DNA of 27,719 bases from Clostridia bacterium (GTDB lineage Bacteria; Bacillota; Clostridia; Christensenellales; CAG-917). Positions 14,100 through 22,703 of this stretch are shown here, piece after piece. Position 1 is the first letter of the stretch, and every line of letters starts with the position of its first letter. Where the stretch lies: positions 1 through 27,719 of the forward strand of contig JAFVYE010000034.1 of the NCBI GenBank assembly GCA_017500745.1, given 5' to 3'. The translations under genes and the position numbers were made by a program. A model generated the notes under the pieces. It had not been told where the DNA came from and did no database searches. It worked only from the letters and a program-made list of their open reading frames with translations.

Positions 14100-14978
14100 A
14101 TGATACTTTCAGTTGGCGAAATTTTGGTGGATATGATGGGGCACAAAAACACCTACACCATGCACGTGGGTGGAGCTCCTTTCAACGTGGCCGTTGGCGC
14201 AAAAAGATGTGGCGCTACGGTGGCATTTGTAGGCAAGGTCGGAGATGACGTCCCCGGCAAATTTATCCAAGCAAACCTTGACTCATTTGGCCTTGACAGA
14301 GTTGACGTCAAGGTGGACAAGGTGCGCAACACCACCCTTGCTTTTGTTGCTCACGATGAGTCTGGCGAGAGAGATTTTGCCTTTTTCCGCCACGACACAG
14401 CGGACTATCAATTGACCATTGATGACGTTGACTTTGACGGCTATCCCTCTCTCAACATCCTCCACGTTGGCACCCTGATGCTCAGCGAGGAGTGTGGCAG
14501 AAGCTTTGCAACTCAACTCATTGACAAGGCAGAATCTCGGGGAGTCAAAGTGTCAATTGACGCCAACTTTCGTGATGACCTGTATGACAGCAAGGCGTCA
14601 CGCAACGCAATTTTCAAGCCCTATCTTGAAAGAGCGGACATCTTGAAATTGAGTGCTGATGAACTTATGGAGTTCACGGGAGAATCAGACATCTTTGATG
14701 CTGTCAAAAAGCTTGGTTTCAAGGATCTTCTCTTTGTCACAGACGGAGCAAACGGAAGCTATGTTTTCACAAAGGACGGTAGCGCCTTTGTGCCCACAGA
14801 AAAGACGTCCGTCGTTGACACCACCGGCGCAGGAGACGCATACTACGGCGCAATTCTTGCCGGAGTTGATCACCTCATCCTCAACAATGAGTGCCCTGAC
14901 ACAATCAACCTCATTCCCATTGCAGAAATCGCAAATTCAAAAGGCGCAGAAACCGCCTCAAAACTTGGTGCAATATGA
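14100..14978 (+). CDS. PfkB-family carbohydrate kinase (fructokinase/mannokinase-like)
   Basis: Ribokinase-fold sugar kinase, 292 aa. The N-terminal signature is VGGAPFNVAVGAKRCGA near residue 22. The ATP-binding/catalytic block is TTGAGDAYYGA with catalytic base Asp246. The closest family resemblance is to fructokinases. The start is chosen by TAAGGA just before ATG 14100; the upstream ATG at 14073 has no such site. The stop overlaps the ATG of the alpha-mannosidase (ATGA). With ManA and GH38 in the operon, phosphorylation of mannose (or of fructose) is the likely task. The exact substrate is not readable from sequence. Confidence 0.88.
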   Translation: MILSVGEILVDMMGHKNTYTMHVGGAPFNVAVGAKRCGATVAFVGKVGDDVPGKFIQANLDSFGLDRVDVKVDKVRNTTLAFVAHDESGERDFAFFRHDTADYQLTIDDVDFDGYPSLNILHVGTLMLSEECGRSFATQLIDKAESRGVKVSIDANFRDDLYDSKASRNAIFKPYLERADILKLSADELMEFTGESDIFDAVKKLGFKDLLFVTDGANGSYVFTKDGSAFVPTEKTSVVDTTGAGDAYYGAILAGVDHLILNNECPDTINLIPIAEIANSKGAETASKLGAI

Positions 14979-17923
14979 TTGAAATCATCCTCAACCTTGT
15001 AAAAAGCATGGCAAAGCACCCCACTCTCACAAAAGACGTGGCAAAGGTGCGTGGTTCGGTCTATGAAAAAATCGCAGACCTTGACGCCACCTGCGTAAAA
15101 AGCGCAGAACCCATCCCCTATGCCGACCTTGACAAGCACACCTTTGTGCCCATAAAGGAAGGCGACCTTTGGGCAGACCAGCACTTTGATTGCGCTTGGT
15201 TCAAACTGCGTGGCAAAGTGCCCGCAGGCACCGCCCATCCCGTAATTGTGTTCAACGTCAACGGCGAGGGCATGGCTCATCACAACGGAGAGAGCTTTGA
15301 CATCTCCACTCCCCTCCTTGGCGTGTCTGGGGTGTTGCAACCGCCCGGCATTGGCAAGCGCATATTTGATCTTGACGGCAAGGTGGATGAGGACGGCAAC
15401 TTTGAAATTTTGGTTGACTGCGGAAACAACGGCATCACAGGCACCTTTGTTTTCAAGCCCAAGTACGTCTATGGCTATCTTGCCAACAGACGTGACGACG
15501 TGTTGGACTTCTATTACGACTATCTCACCTTGGCTCTGCTCCTCTCCGCCGAGGAAAACTCCTCTTTTACTCCTGAGGTCAACGCCACAATAAAAAAGGC
15601 ATTGGCAATGGCATACAAGTACTTCAAAAAGGAGGACGTTGACGGAGCAAAAGCTGTGCTTGCGCCCTTCTACAATGACTCAAGTGTTGAGCACAAAACC
15701 ATCAACAAACTCATTGCAAAGCGCAACCCCGTGGACTACACCATGGTGGGACACGCACACCTTGACCTTGCTTGGCTGTGGCCAAAGCGGGAGACCATGC
15801 GAAAAACAATGCGCACTTTCACCAACGCCATAAGCTTGATTGAAAAGGACAAAAACTTTGTGTTTGGAGCAAGTCAAGCCCAAATGTTTGAATGGGTCAA
15901 GGAGCAAAATCCCTCCCTCTATGCCAAGATAAAAAAGGCGGTGGAAGATGGCAACATTGAGATCCAAGGGGGCATGTGGACAGAGTGTGACTGCAATCTG
16001 ACAGGAGGCGAAAGCATCATCCGTCAGTTTGGATATGGCGACAAATTCTTTTTGGACAACTTTGGCAAAACATCAAAGGTGATGTGGCTCCCTGACGTCT
16101 TTGGCTATCCCGCCACCCTGCCTCAAATCATACGAGGAGTGGGCAAGGACTACTTTGCCACCATCAAACTCAGTTGGAACAAAACCAACAAATTTCCTCT
16201 TCAAACATTCAAATGGCTTGGACCAGACGGCAGCGAAGTTGTGGCACACCTCTCTCCCGAGGGCACGTACTGCAACGATGCAACCCCTCTTGTCATTGCC
16301 AAAACCCACCGCAAAAATCTGCAAAAAGCAGTGGGCAAAGCCCTTGTGATTTACGGCGATGGAGATGGCGGTGGTGGCGCTGGCGAAGGTCACGTTGAAG
16401 TGATTGAAAGAGAAAGAAAGCTCTACGACAAAGGCAAAGTTGAGTTTGGCTCTGCAGAGAGTTTCTTTGACAAGCTTGACGGAAATCTCCCCTCATATCA
16501 AGGGGAACTCTATCTTGAAAAACATCGTGGCACCTACACCTCACAAAGCGAAAACAAGCGCCTTAATCGTGCTTGCGAGCACGCCCTTCACACCCTTGAA
16601 TGGCTTTGTGTTGCCAGCAAAGACACCAACAAAAACCTCCTTGACAAAACTTGGAAAACGGTGCTTTTCAACCAATTCCACGACATACTCCCGGGCAGTA
16701 GCATTGAGCGCGTTCACCGTGAAAGCCGTGAGGAGCTAAACTCTGCACTAAATGACGTAAACAACCAAATCGGCACTTTAATTGATGGTTTTGGTGGTGT
16801 AAAGTCCTTGTGTGCAATAAATCCCTCTCCTTTTGCTCAAACCGTGATGACCGAGATTGATGGTCAAACATACTCTGCAAATGTGCCTGCATATGCATCT
16901 GCACCTCTCAAAAAGACAGCTCACTTGCATCCCTTTGTGGCAGAGCGAAATCTTGAAAACAACCTTGTGCGCATTGTCTTTGACAAGGATGGCAACATCA
17001 TATCTTACTTTGACAAGGTGCAAGGCGTTGAACACGCAAAGGGACTGCTCAATCAGTTTGTGGTGTACGGCGACAAAAAGCTTCACTACAATGCTTGGGA
17101 CATTGACAACGACTATTTGAAGCACAAAAACAAAGTCAAGTGCACCGGCTCTCGTTTTTACACCGAAGGCGTCTATTCCGTTGTGGAGCACTCCTACGCA
17201 TACGGCAATAGCACCATAGTTGAAAAGGTGAAGCTGGGCGCCACCTCACAGGTGCAATTTGACCTTGTCGTTGACTGGAAAGAAACTCACAAAATGCTCC
17301 GTACAGAATTTGAGCCAGCCGACTACGGCGACACAGTTGAGTGCGACATTCAATTTGGATCAATACTCCGTCCCACCACCGAAAACAACAGCGTTGAAAA
17401 GGAACAGTTTGAAATCTGCGCCCACAAGTACATTGCCACCAGCGGTAGAGGAATCTTTGCTTTGTACAGCAACTCAAAGTACGGCTATCGGGCAAAAAAC
17501 GGCATGCTGACGATGAATCTGTTCCGCTCTCCAGTATACCCCGATCCCACCTGCGACAGAATGGTGCATCACTTGACCTACGCCATGGACATCCCTCAAA
17601 GCAGAAAGGATCTGGTCCGTGGTGCATACAACTTCAACCTGCCCGTCATCATCACGGACAAAGAGGTTGACCTCAGGCCAATTGCCACCACCACAAGCTC
17701 AAACCTCATCATTGAAACCATCAAGCCCGCCGAGGACGGAGATGGATTTGCCCTCCGCATATACGAGCGCTACGGCGCACGCACCGAGGCAGACCTTGTG
17801 TTGACGGTGCCCTACACTGCTCTATATGAAAGCAACTTGCTTGAAAAAATTCAAGTGCCCGCCACCGAGCACCTCACCTTTAAGCCCCACGAAATCAAGA
17901 CGATCGTGGTCAAAACAAAGTGA
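14975..17923 (+). CDS. Alpha-mannosidase, GH38
   Basis: Retaining zinc-dependent alpha-mannosidase, 982 aa, usual bacterial length. The first zinc site is in GHAHLDLAW (His262, Asp264). The nucleophile/zinc ligand Asp374 is in WLPDVFGYP, and zinc ligand His569 is in NQFHDILPGSS. The acidic ECDCNLTGGES block near 330 matches the family. A Gly-rich GDGDGGGGAGEGH loop lies near 460. No signal peptide, so it acts on imported oligosaccharides. The start overlaps the kinase stop by 4 nt. No transporter gene is in the window. Last gene of the operon, closed by a terminator. Confidence 0.94.
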   Translation: MIEIILNLVKSMAKHPTLTKDVAKVRGSVYEKIADLDATCVKSAEPIPYADLDKHTFVPIKEGDLWADQHFDCAWFKLRGKVPAGTAHPVIVFNVNGEGMAHHNGESFDISTPLLGVSGVLQPPGIGKRIFDLDGKVDEDGNFEILVDCGNNGITGTFVFKPKYVYGYLANRRDDVLDFYYDYLTLALLLSAEENSSFTPEVNATIKKALAMAYKYFKKEDVDGAKAVLAPFYNDSSVEHKTINKLIAKRNPVDYTMVGHAHLDLAWLWPKRETMRKTMRTFTNAISLIEKDKNFVFGASQAQMFEWVKEQNPSLYAKIKKAVEDGNIEIQGGMWTECDCNLTGGESIIRQFGYGDKFFLDNFGKTSKVMWLPDVFGYPATLPQIIRGVGKDYFATIKLSWNKTNKFPLQTFKWLGPDGSEVVAHLSPEGTYCNDATPLVIAKTHRKNLQKAVGKALVIYGDGDGGGGAGEGHVEVIERERKLYDKGKVEFGSAESFFDKLDGNLPSYQGELYLEKHRGTYTSQSENKRLNRACEHALHTLEWLCVASKDTNKNLLDKTWKTVLFNQFHDILPGSSIERVHRESREELNSALNDVNNQIGTLIDGFGGVKSLCAINPSPFAQTVMTEIDGQTYSANVPAYASAPLKKTAHLHPFVAERNLENNLVRIVFDKDGNIISYFDKVQGVEHAKGLLNQFVVYGDKKLHYNAWDIDNDYLKHKNKVKCTGSRFYTEGVYSVVEHSYAYGNSTIVEKVKLGATSQVQFDLVVDWKETHKMLRTEFEPADYGDTVECDIQFGSILRPTTENNSVEKEQFEICAHKYIATSGRGIFALYSNSKYGYRAKNGMLTMNLFRSPVYPDPTCDRMVHHLTYAMDIPQSRKDLVRGAYNFNLPVIITDKEVDLRPIATTTSSNLIIETIKPAEDGDGFALRIYERYGARTEADLVLTVPYTALYESNLLEKIQVPATEHLTFKPHEIKTIVVKTK

Positions 17924-17952
17924 CAAAATCAATAGACTGACAAAAATTGCAA

Positions 17953-17984
17953 AAATAAAAGGCACTCAAACGAGTGCCTTTTTT
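17953..17984 (+). terminator. Terminator of the mannose operon
   Basis: GGCACTC (17961-17967), loop AAAC, GAGTGCC (17972-17978), then six T. It has the same stem as the terminator at 4866-4883. Confidence 0.92.
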
Positions 17985-17997
17985 CACAAATCAATTG

Positions 17998-18867
17998 TTA
18001 TGCAATGGGGTATGCCTCGGGCCAAGTTGCCTCAAGATTGCCAAGGTCGGGGAGATCAATTGAATCAACACCGTAGGTGTAGTTGATTGTCATATTGTTT
18101 CCGCCATTTTCCTCAATGACCATGGACGTAAAGACAAATCCATCAACCTCGCTTCCATCATAAATGGTGACGGTTGTTCTTTCAAGAACAAGGGTTGCGG
18201 TGCCGTTGATGATTTGACCATCCTCTTCATAGTGATAGGTCAAGACGATTTCAACCTTGCACATATCTGTCAATGCGCTGTCGTTGTAGGTTGCCTTTCC
18301 GCTGTACTCAATGGTGTCATACACATCCTCATTGGGATTGTGAATGTTGTTTTCAAGGATATTTCTTCCGCCGTGAATACCGCTGTTTTTGACAACGTTG
18401 TTGTAGACGACCTCATATCCGCTCTTCATCAATTCATACTCGGGAGCTTCGCCGTTTTCTGAATGAGCGAGCACAACGCCATCCTTTTTCATTGTGTCGT
18501 TTTTCTCGGACCACTTGATGAACATATAGATGGTGCTATTTTCAATCTCGCCGTCTTGGACGTCTTTGTAAGTGACGTTGTCATAGATTGTAGCAAAATT
18601 TTCCTCATTGGTTTCATCAAGGACCAAGATTGACTCGCCGGCGGTGTAACTGCCGTTTGAGTTGCCGCTGTAAACCGCCTTGACGTTGAACACTTTGCTT
18701 GAAAAGTTGACTGCGCCGTTTTTGCCAAAGAGGATTGTCTCTGCGTCCTCGGAAGTCAAAGTCATTTCATATGCTGTGGGAGGATCATCTCCGCCACATG
18801 CCACAAGACCAAAGGTCAATGCGCACAGGACCATGATCATCAAAATGATGCTGATTGTCTTTTTCAT
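17998..18867 (-). CDS. Lipoprotein of unknown function
   Basis: A 289-aa protein starting MKKTISIILMIMVLCALTFG with a lipobox LVAC at about residues 21-24, so it is probably anchored in the membrane and exposed outside. The mature part is rich in Asp, Glu, Asn and Thr with alternating hydrophobic strands, suggesting beta-sheet structure. No catalytic motif or family recognised. ATG 18867 is preceded by AGAAGG; the longer frame upstream lacks a ribosome-binding site and crosses the promoter. Single gene, divergent from a TetR regulator, which might control it. Confidence 0.88.
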   Translation of the reverse strand: MKKTISIILMIMVLCALTFGLVACGGDDPPTAYEMTLTSEDAETILFGKNGAVNFSSKVFNVKAVYSGNSNGSYTAGESILVLDETNEENFATIYDNVTYKDVQDGEIENSTIYMFIKWSEKNDTMKKDGVVLAHSENGEAPEYELMKSGYEVVYNNVVKNSGIHGGRNILENNIHNPNEDVYDTIEYSGKATYNDSALTDMCKVEIVLTYHYEEDGQIINGTATLVLERTTVTIYDGSEVDGFVFTSMVIEENGGNNMTINYTYGVDSIDLPDLGNLEATWPEAYPIA

Positions 18868-18918
18868 AATATACCTTCTAAAAGTGAAATCTATTGGGCA
18901 CAATTGCTGTGCAAAGTT

Positions 18919-18947
18919 ATTATAGCAAACAGCAGTCCCCTTGACAA
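18919..18947 (-). promoter_or_regulatory. Promoter of the lipoprotein gene
   Basis: On the - strand: TTGTCA (18947-18942), 17-bp spacer, TATAAT (18924-18919), about 52 nt before the ATG. Confidence 0.82.
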
Positions 18948-19080
18948 CACATATTTGCAACAAAAAATCTATGATTTTTGACAATCGCCGTCACAGTCCC
19001 TCAAGAAAAACAACACAGCATGGATTGATAGCACTACCAAAGGCAAAATATGAATTTTATGTGTACATGTGTTTGATATA

Positions 19081-19122
19081 TTGACAAATATGAGTTTTTG
19101 TGTCAAAATGTAATATATTACA
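19081..19122 (+). promoter_or_regulatory. Promoter and candidate operators of the first TetR gene
   Basis: TTGACA (19081-19086), 17-bp spacer, CAAAAT (19104-19109, a 4/6 match) is a possible promoter. It overlaps the inverted repeat TTGACA-N14-TGTCAA (19081-19106). Directly after it lies a perfect 14-bp palindrome, TGTAATATATTACA (19109-19122), just before the AGGAGG ribosome-binding site. This is a typical place for TetR-family autorepression; binding is inferred, not shown. Confidence 0.55.
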
Positions 19123-19135
19123 AAAGGAGGTCGCT

Positions 19136-19705
19136 ATGGATTACAAAGAGGACCTGCGAATTATACGCACAAGAAAACTTTTGAGCTCCACTCTGCTTGA
19201 CATGATGGAGGAGCAATCTCTTGAAAAGATCAGCGTCATTGACCTGTGCACAAAGGCACTTGTCAATCGTGCAACTTTCTATGCCCACTTTGAGGACAAA
19301 TATCACCTCCTCACCTTTGCTCTTGAGGAGTTGAAGGATGAAGTCTATGCTCGTTTTTCAAAGGACGTGAAGGCATCATCTCCCAAGGAAGTGCTTGTCA
19401 AGCTTGCACATCTCACCTTTGATTTTGTCAAGGACAACCGCAACCACGTTGCCAATTTGCTCGCACACAACCGCAACGAGAAGGTCATCATCACCATAAA
19501 GGAATCATTGACTCAATCAGTCAAATATCAGCTGGGCAAGTTCAACAACAACTACCCTGCGGGAGTGCCCACAACCGTGACGGCAACAGCATTTTCTGGG
19601 GCCCTTGTTGACTTGTGCTTGTGGTATCTTGACAACAACGACAAGTGCACCGAGACAGAAATGAAGTCATTTGTTGACGCTCTCTTTGGCGGACGCATTG
19701 GCTAA
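19136..19705 (+). CDS. TetR-family transcriptional regulator
   Basis: A 189-aa regulator. The N-terminal helix-turn-helix covers about residues 8-50 with the family pattern KISVIDLCTKALVNRATFYAHFEDKYHLL. The C-terminal ligand/dimer domain resembles the group related to DhaS-type TetR proteins. Start at 19136 from AGGAGGT 7 nt before; the longer frame to 19100 includes the promoter. Divergent from the lipoprotein gene 268 nt away, which is the most likely target besides itself. Ligand unknown. Confidence 0.9.
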   Translation: MDYKEDLRIIRTRKLLSSTLLDMMEEQSLEKISVIDLCTKALVNRATFYAHFEDKYHLLTFALEELKDEVYARFSKDVKASSPKEVLVKLAHLTFDFVKDNRNHVANLLAHNRNEKVIITIKESLTQSVKYQLGKFNNNYPAGVPTTVTATAFSGALVDLCLWYLDNNDKCTETEMKSFVDALFGGRIG

Positions 19706-19721
19706 AACCATCATTGACAAC

Positions 19722-19753
19722 AAAAAAACGGACTGAACTCAGTCCGTTTTTTT
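19722..19753. terminator. Bidirectional terminator between TetR gene and feo operon
   Basis: A7 then ACGGACTG (19728-19735), loop AACT, CAGTCCGT (19740-19747), followed by T7. The symmetric A and T tracts let it end both the + strand TetR transcript and the - strand feo transcript. The stem is shared with the terminator at 23434-23453. Confidence 0.92.
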
Positions 19754-19869
19754 GTGTTTTTACAAGAGAATTATTACTATGTCTTGTGGCATTTTTGCCA
19801 CGGTTTTGATGTGATTGTTTTTTGCTTGTTTTGACAAAATCAAAACATTATCGTTTAAAATTGATGTTG
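19754..19869 (-). other. 3' region of the feo operon, no gene seen
   Basis: AT-rich stretch with one clear hairpin, GTGGC-ATTTTT-GCCAC (19786-19801), not followed by a T-tract. A 63-codon - strand frame here overlaps the Cys-rich protein gene in another frame and has no supporting features. Confidence 0.5.
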
Positions 19870-20049
19870 TCAACCTTGGTTTTGTGTGGTTTCTGCTTTT
19901 TTGGATTGACATGAAGATGCATGAGGACAGCCACTGCATCCGCATCCACATCCGCTCTTTCCTTTGGCTTTGCGGATTAAAGAAACAACCACCACAGACA
20001 CCACAATGGCAATGCCCACAACCAAGACTGAAATTTCTATTGGTGTCAT
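19870..20049 (-). CDS. FeoB-associated Cys-rich membrane protein
   Basis: A 59-aa protein just below usual ORF cut-offs. It has one N-terminal transmembrane helix (about residues 5-24, rich in Val and Ile), a basic stretch (IRKAKGK), then a cysteine-rich motif CGCGCSGC plus one more Cys at about 47, and a polar tail. This matches the small FeoB-associated Cys-rich membrane proteins common next to feoB in Bacillota, thought to help ferrous iron uptake. Start ATG 20049 has TTTAGGAG before it, inside the end of feoB; one base separates the feoB stop from the start. Confidence 0.9.
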   Translation of the reverse strand: MTPIEISVLVVGIAIVVSVVVVSLIRKAKGKSGCGCGCSGCPHASSCQSKKAETTQNQG

Positions 20050-20050
20050 T

Positions 20051-22333
20051 TTATTTTCTCCTAAATTGTTTGATTAATCTTTTTGGATTGACTTTGTCAA
20101 GGTCAATCTTCCCCTTGTTGTTGAGGATCACGAGAGCAAACAACAATGCCCATACTGCAAGGAAGATGAACATCGTCCACCACCACTGTCCAACAAGATA
20201 GAACATTGATGCAACCACGTATGAAGTGACCACCCAGAACACCAGCGTCATATTAAACTTCTTTTTGCCAAGCTCTGCCTTGGCAGTTGCAACTGCTGCA
20301 AAGCAAGGGATGGTGAGCATGTTGAACACTATGAATGCAATGAGTGCAGGCACTCCAATTTCGGTGGCACCGATCATGCTTGCCACAGCATCAATGCCTT
20401 CAAGTGACTCGTCTGCAACAAAGCCCGCAGTTATGCATCCAGCAAGAGTGCCAAAGGTGGCAATGACGTTTTCCTTGGCAATGAGGCCTGTGATTGCCGC
20501 CACAACAAACACCCATCCAAAAGCCCCAATCTGACTGCCAAAGCCAAGGGGTGTAAACAGGGGTTGCAACAGCTTGCCTACGCCAGCAAGGATGCTATCG
20601 TTGATTTGTTCGTCAGGAAGATAGGTCCAGCTCCAAGAGAAGTGCGAGATGAACCATATCACAATTGTTGATGCCAATATGATGGTGAAGGCCTTTTGGA
20701 CAAAGTGCTTTGCCTTGTCCCAAAGGTGAATCATCAAATTTTTGAATTGAGGCGCATGATAGGTGGGCAACTCCATGATGAAGGGAGGCACCTCCCCTTT
20801 CATTGTTGTTGAACGCATGATGAGCACGGCGCATATGGCCACCACAATGCCAACCACGTACATGCCGTAAGTGATGAGGTCTGTGTGAGGGAGCCCAAAA
20901 GTGAGCCCAATGCCCCCTGCAATTGCGGTGAGAATGGGCAGTTTTGCCCCGCAACTGAAGAAAGGAATGACTCTGATTGTTGCAATACGCTCCTTTTCAT
21001 CGGCAAGGGTCCTTGTGTTGACCATGGCTGGCACAGAGCAACCAAAGCCCATTATCATGGGCATAAACGCTCTGCCAGAAAGACCAAACTTTCTGAAAAT
21101 GCGGTCAAGTATGAATGCAACACGAGCCATATATCCGCTGTCCTCCAAGATTGAGAAGAACAGGAACAACAGAAGGATTTGAGGGAGGAAACTGAGCACT
21201 GCAAACACGCCTCCAAGCATGCCGTCACACACAAGGCCAACGGCCCACTCTGCCACTTCTGCTCCTACCATTGCATCGGAAATCACTCCACCAAGGGAGG
21301 ACGTGGCAAGGTCCAACAGGTTGAACAGCACCACACCGGGAGAGTTGATTCCACCATCTCCAAACACGCCTTCCAGCACCGTGCCTTCAAGTGCAACCCA
21401 GCCCTCAGGCAATGCTGCTCCAAGAAACAGCAGATTTTCTGAAAAAGTGAGATGGAAGAGCGCAAACAAGATCACCAAAAAGATGGGTATGCCCCAAAAC
21501 TTGTGGGTGAGCACTCTGTCAATCTTGTCCGAGCGGGTGAGAACGTCACTCTTGTCCTTTTTGACAAGGGCGGATGAGTAATTTTTGGTGATGTACTTGT
21601 ATCGTGCGTCAGCGATGATTGCGTCAAAGTCGCAACCAAAGGTGTCGTCCTCAAAGGTCTTTTTAAACTCCTCAACCATGCGGGCAGAATCTGGGTGTGC
21701 CTTGACCTCAAGCTCATCAAGTTCAACAAGCTTGACTGCATGGAAAAGAGCGTTGTCCACCTTTTGTCCTTCAAGAGCAATTTTGCAGTCTCCAATGAGG
21801 TGCACAATTGAGGTGCCCTCCAACACGGTTCTTCCCTTTCTTGGATTCTGGCTTGCCTCATAGGCACGCTTCATAAGCTCATCAAGACCTCTGCCCTTCA
21901 ATGCTGAGATTTCAACAACGGGCACACCAATCTTTTCCTCAAGCTTTTTGGCTTCAAGCAAGTCACCGCTTTTTTCAACCTCGTCAATCATGTTGAGAGC
22001 GATGACCATGGGCACGTCTATCTCCAAAATTTGTGTTGAAAGATAAAGATTGCGCTCAAGATTGGTGGCGTCAACAATGTTGATGACGCAGTCCGGCTTT
22101 TCATCAAGAATAAAATTGCGTGAAATAACTTCCTCGGGAGTATACGGGGACAAGGAGTAAATGCCGGGCAAGTCCACAATTGCAATGGGCTCGGGACACT
22201 TTTTGTAGGTGCCCTCTTTTTTGTCAACGGTGACGCCGGGCCAATTGCCTACGTGAGCAGTTGAGCCAGTGAGTCCATTGAACAAAGTGGTTTTGCCGGA
22301 GTTGGGGTTTCCAGCAAGAGCAAATCTCATCAT
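20051..22333 (-). CDS. feoB: Ferrous iron transporter FeoB
   Basis: A 760-aa GTPase-permease for Fe(II). The N-terminal G domain has G1 GNPNSGKTT (about 8-16), switch region GNWPGVTVDKKEG, G3 DLPG and G4 NMID. A helical GDI-like linker follows, then a membrane domain with about eight to ten helices including the core repeats GFGCSVPA near 430 and the second gate region near 610-650. ATG 22333 overlaps the feoA stop (ATGA), with GGAGGTGG 7 nt before. Length and order match full-length FeoB. Confidence 0.97.
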   Translation of the reverse strand: MMRFALAGNPNSGKTTLFNGLTGSTAHVGNWPGVTVDKKEGTYKKCPEPIAIVDLPGIYSLSPYTPEEVISRNFILDEKPDCVINIVDATNLERNLYLSTQILEIDVPMVIALNMIDEVEKSGDLLEAKKLEEKIGVPVVEISALKGRGLDELMKRAYEASQNPRKGRTVLEGTSIVHLIGDCKIALEGQKVDNALFHAVKLVELDELEVKAHPDSARMVEEFKKTFEDDTFGCDFDAIIADARYKYITKNYSSALVKKDKSDVLTRSDKIDRVLTHKFWGIPIFLVILFALFHLTFSENLLFLGAALPEGWVALEGTVLEGVFGDGGINSPGVVLFNLLDLATSSLGGVISDAMVGAEVAEWAVGLVCDGMLGGVFAVLSFLPQILLLFLFFSILEDSGYMARVAFILDRIFRKFGLSGRAFMPMIMGFGCSVPAMVNTRTLADEKERIATIRVIPFFSCGAKLPILTAIAGGIGLTFGLPHTDLITYGMYVVGIVVAICAVLIMRSTTMKGEVPPFIMELPTYHAPQFKNLMIHLWDKAKHFVQKAFTIILASTIVIWFISHFSWSWTYLPDEQINDSILAGVGKLLQPLFTPLGFGSQIGAFGWVFVVAAITGLIAKENVIATFGTLAGCITAGFVADESLEGIDAVASMIGATEIGVPALIAFIVFNMLTIPCFAAVATAKAELGKKKFNMTLVFWVVTSYVVASMFYLVGQWWWTMFIFLAVWALLFALVILNNKGKIDLDKVNPKRLIKQFRRK

Positions 22334-22563
22334 CTTTCCACCTCCATGGTCACGAAGCTTGCCTCTGCTTTGCGGAGCGTAAGCTCATATCCTCTCAAAT
22401 TTACTTCAAGCGGATCTCCAAGGGGCGCACTCTTTTTGAGGACGATCCTTGCCCCCGGTGTGACACCCATATCAAACAAACGCCTTCTTATAGGTCCATC
22501 GCCGGCAACAATTTTAACCGTGCCTCTTTCGCCAATCTTGAACTCGCTGAGCAGTTTTTCCAT
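22330..22563 (-). CDS. feoA: Ferrous iron transport accessory protein FeoA
   Basis: A 77-aa SH3-like cytoplasmic protein that supports FeoB. Characteristic are IGERGTVKIVAGDGPIRRRL, MGVTPGARI and the C-terminal LRGYELTLRKAEA. GGAGG lies 5 nt before ATG 22563. First gene of the feo operon, with a consensus promoter upstream and inverted repeats on both sides of that promoter, suggesting repression by iron or by the neighbouring TetR protein. Confidence 0.95.
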   Translation of the reverse strand: MEKLLSEFKIGERGTVKIVAGDGPIRRRLFDMGVTPGARIVLKKSAPLGDPLEVNLRGYELTLRKAEASFVTMEVER

Positions 22564-22577
22564 ACTCCCTCCAAATG

Positions 22578-22591
22578 TGAAAGTTGTTTCA
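22578..22591. promoter_or_regulatory. Candidate operator, copy 1 (feoA leader)
   Basis: TGAAA-GTTG-TTTCA, a perfect 5-4-5 inverted repeat. It lies downstream of the feo -10 box, close to or after the transcription start, and is followed on the + strand by TATTTTG. Confidence 0.55.
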
Positions 22592-22605
22592 TATTTTGCA
22601 TTGAT

Positions 22606-22634
22606 ATTATATTTGCAATTTTCAGATTTGTCAA
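22606..22634 (-). promoter_or_regulatory. Promoter of the feo operon
   Basis: On the - strand: TTGACA (22634-22629), 17-bp spacer, TATAAT (22611-22606), 43 nt before feoA. Both boxes are perfect. Confidence 0.88.
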
Positions 22635-22643
22635 TAAAAAAGT

Positions 22644-22657
22644 TGAAACAAATTTCA
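22644..22657. promoter_or_regulatory. Candidate operator, copy 2 (upstream of feo -35)
   Basis: TGAAA-CAAA-TTTCA with the same 3' extension TATTTTG as copy 1, giving a shared 12-mer TTTCATATTTTG. It lies 10 bp beyond the feo -35 box, between the two divergent genes. Confidence 0.55.
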
Positions 22658-22674
22658 TATTTTGAAAATTTTTC

Positions 22675-22703
22675 TTTTCATAATGAAAAAAATGAGTTAT
22701 AAT
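22675..22703 (+). promoter_or_regulatory. Promoter of the second TetR gene with overlapping palindrome
   Basis: TTTTCA (22675-22680), 17-bp spacer, TATAAT (22698-22703). The -35 box is the left arm of a perfect 7-1-7 palindrome, TTTTCAT-A-ATGAAAA (22675-22689), with core half-site TGAAA as in the two feo-side repeats. The 5' leader holds a GCGGG/CCCGC hairpin (22723-22738) just before the AGGAG site. Confidence 0.6.

Noticed and set aside
14870..15340. 156-codon - strand ORF over the kinase/mannosidase junction
   Set aside because: It covers two well-supported + strand genes and has no supporting signals.
19760..19951. 63-codon - strand ORF downstream of feoB
   Set aside because: It overlaps the FeoB-associated Cys-rich gene in another frame; the latter has a strong ribosome-binding site and a known motif.
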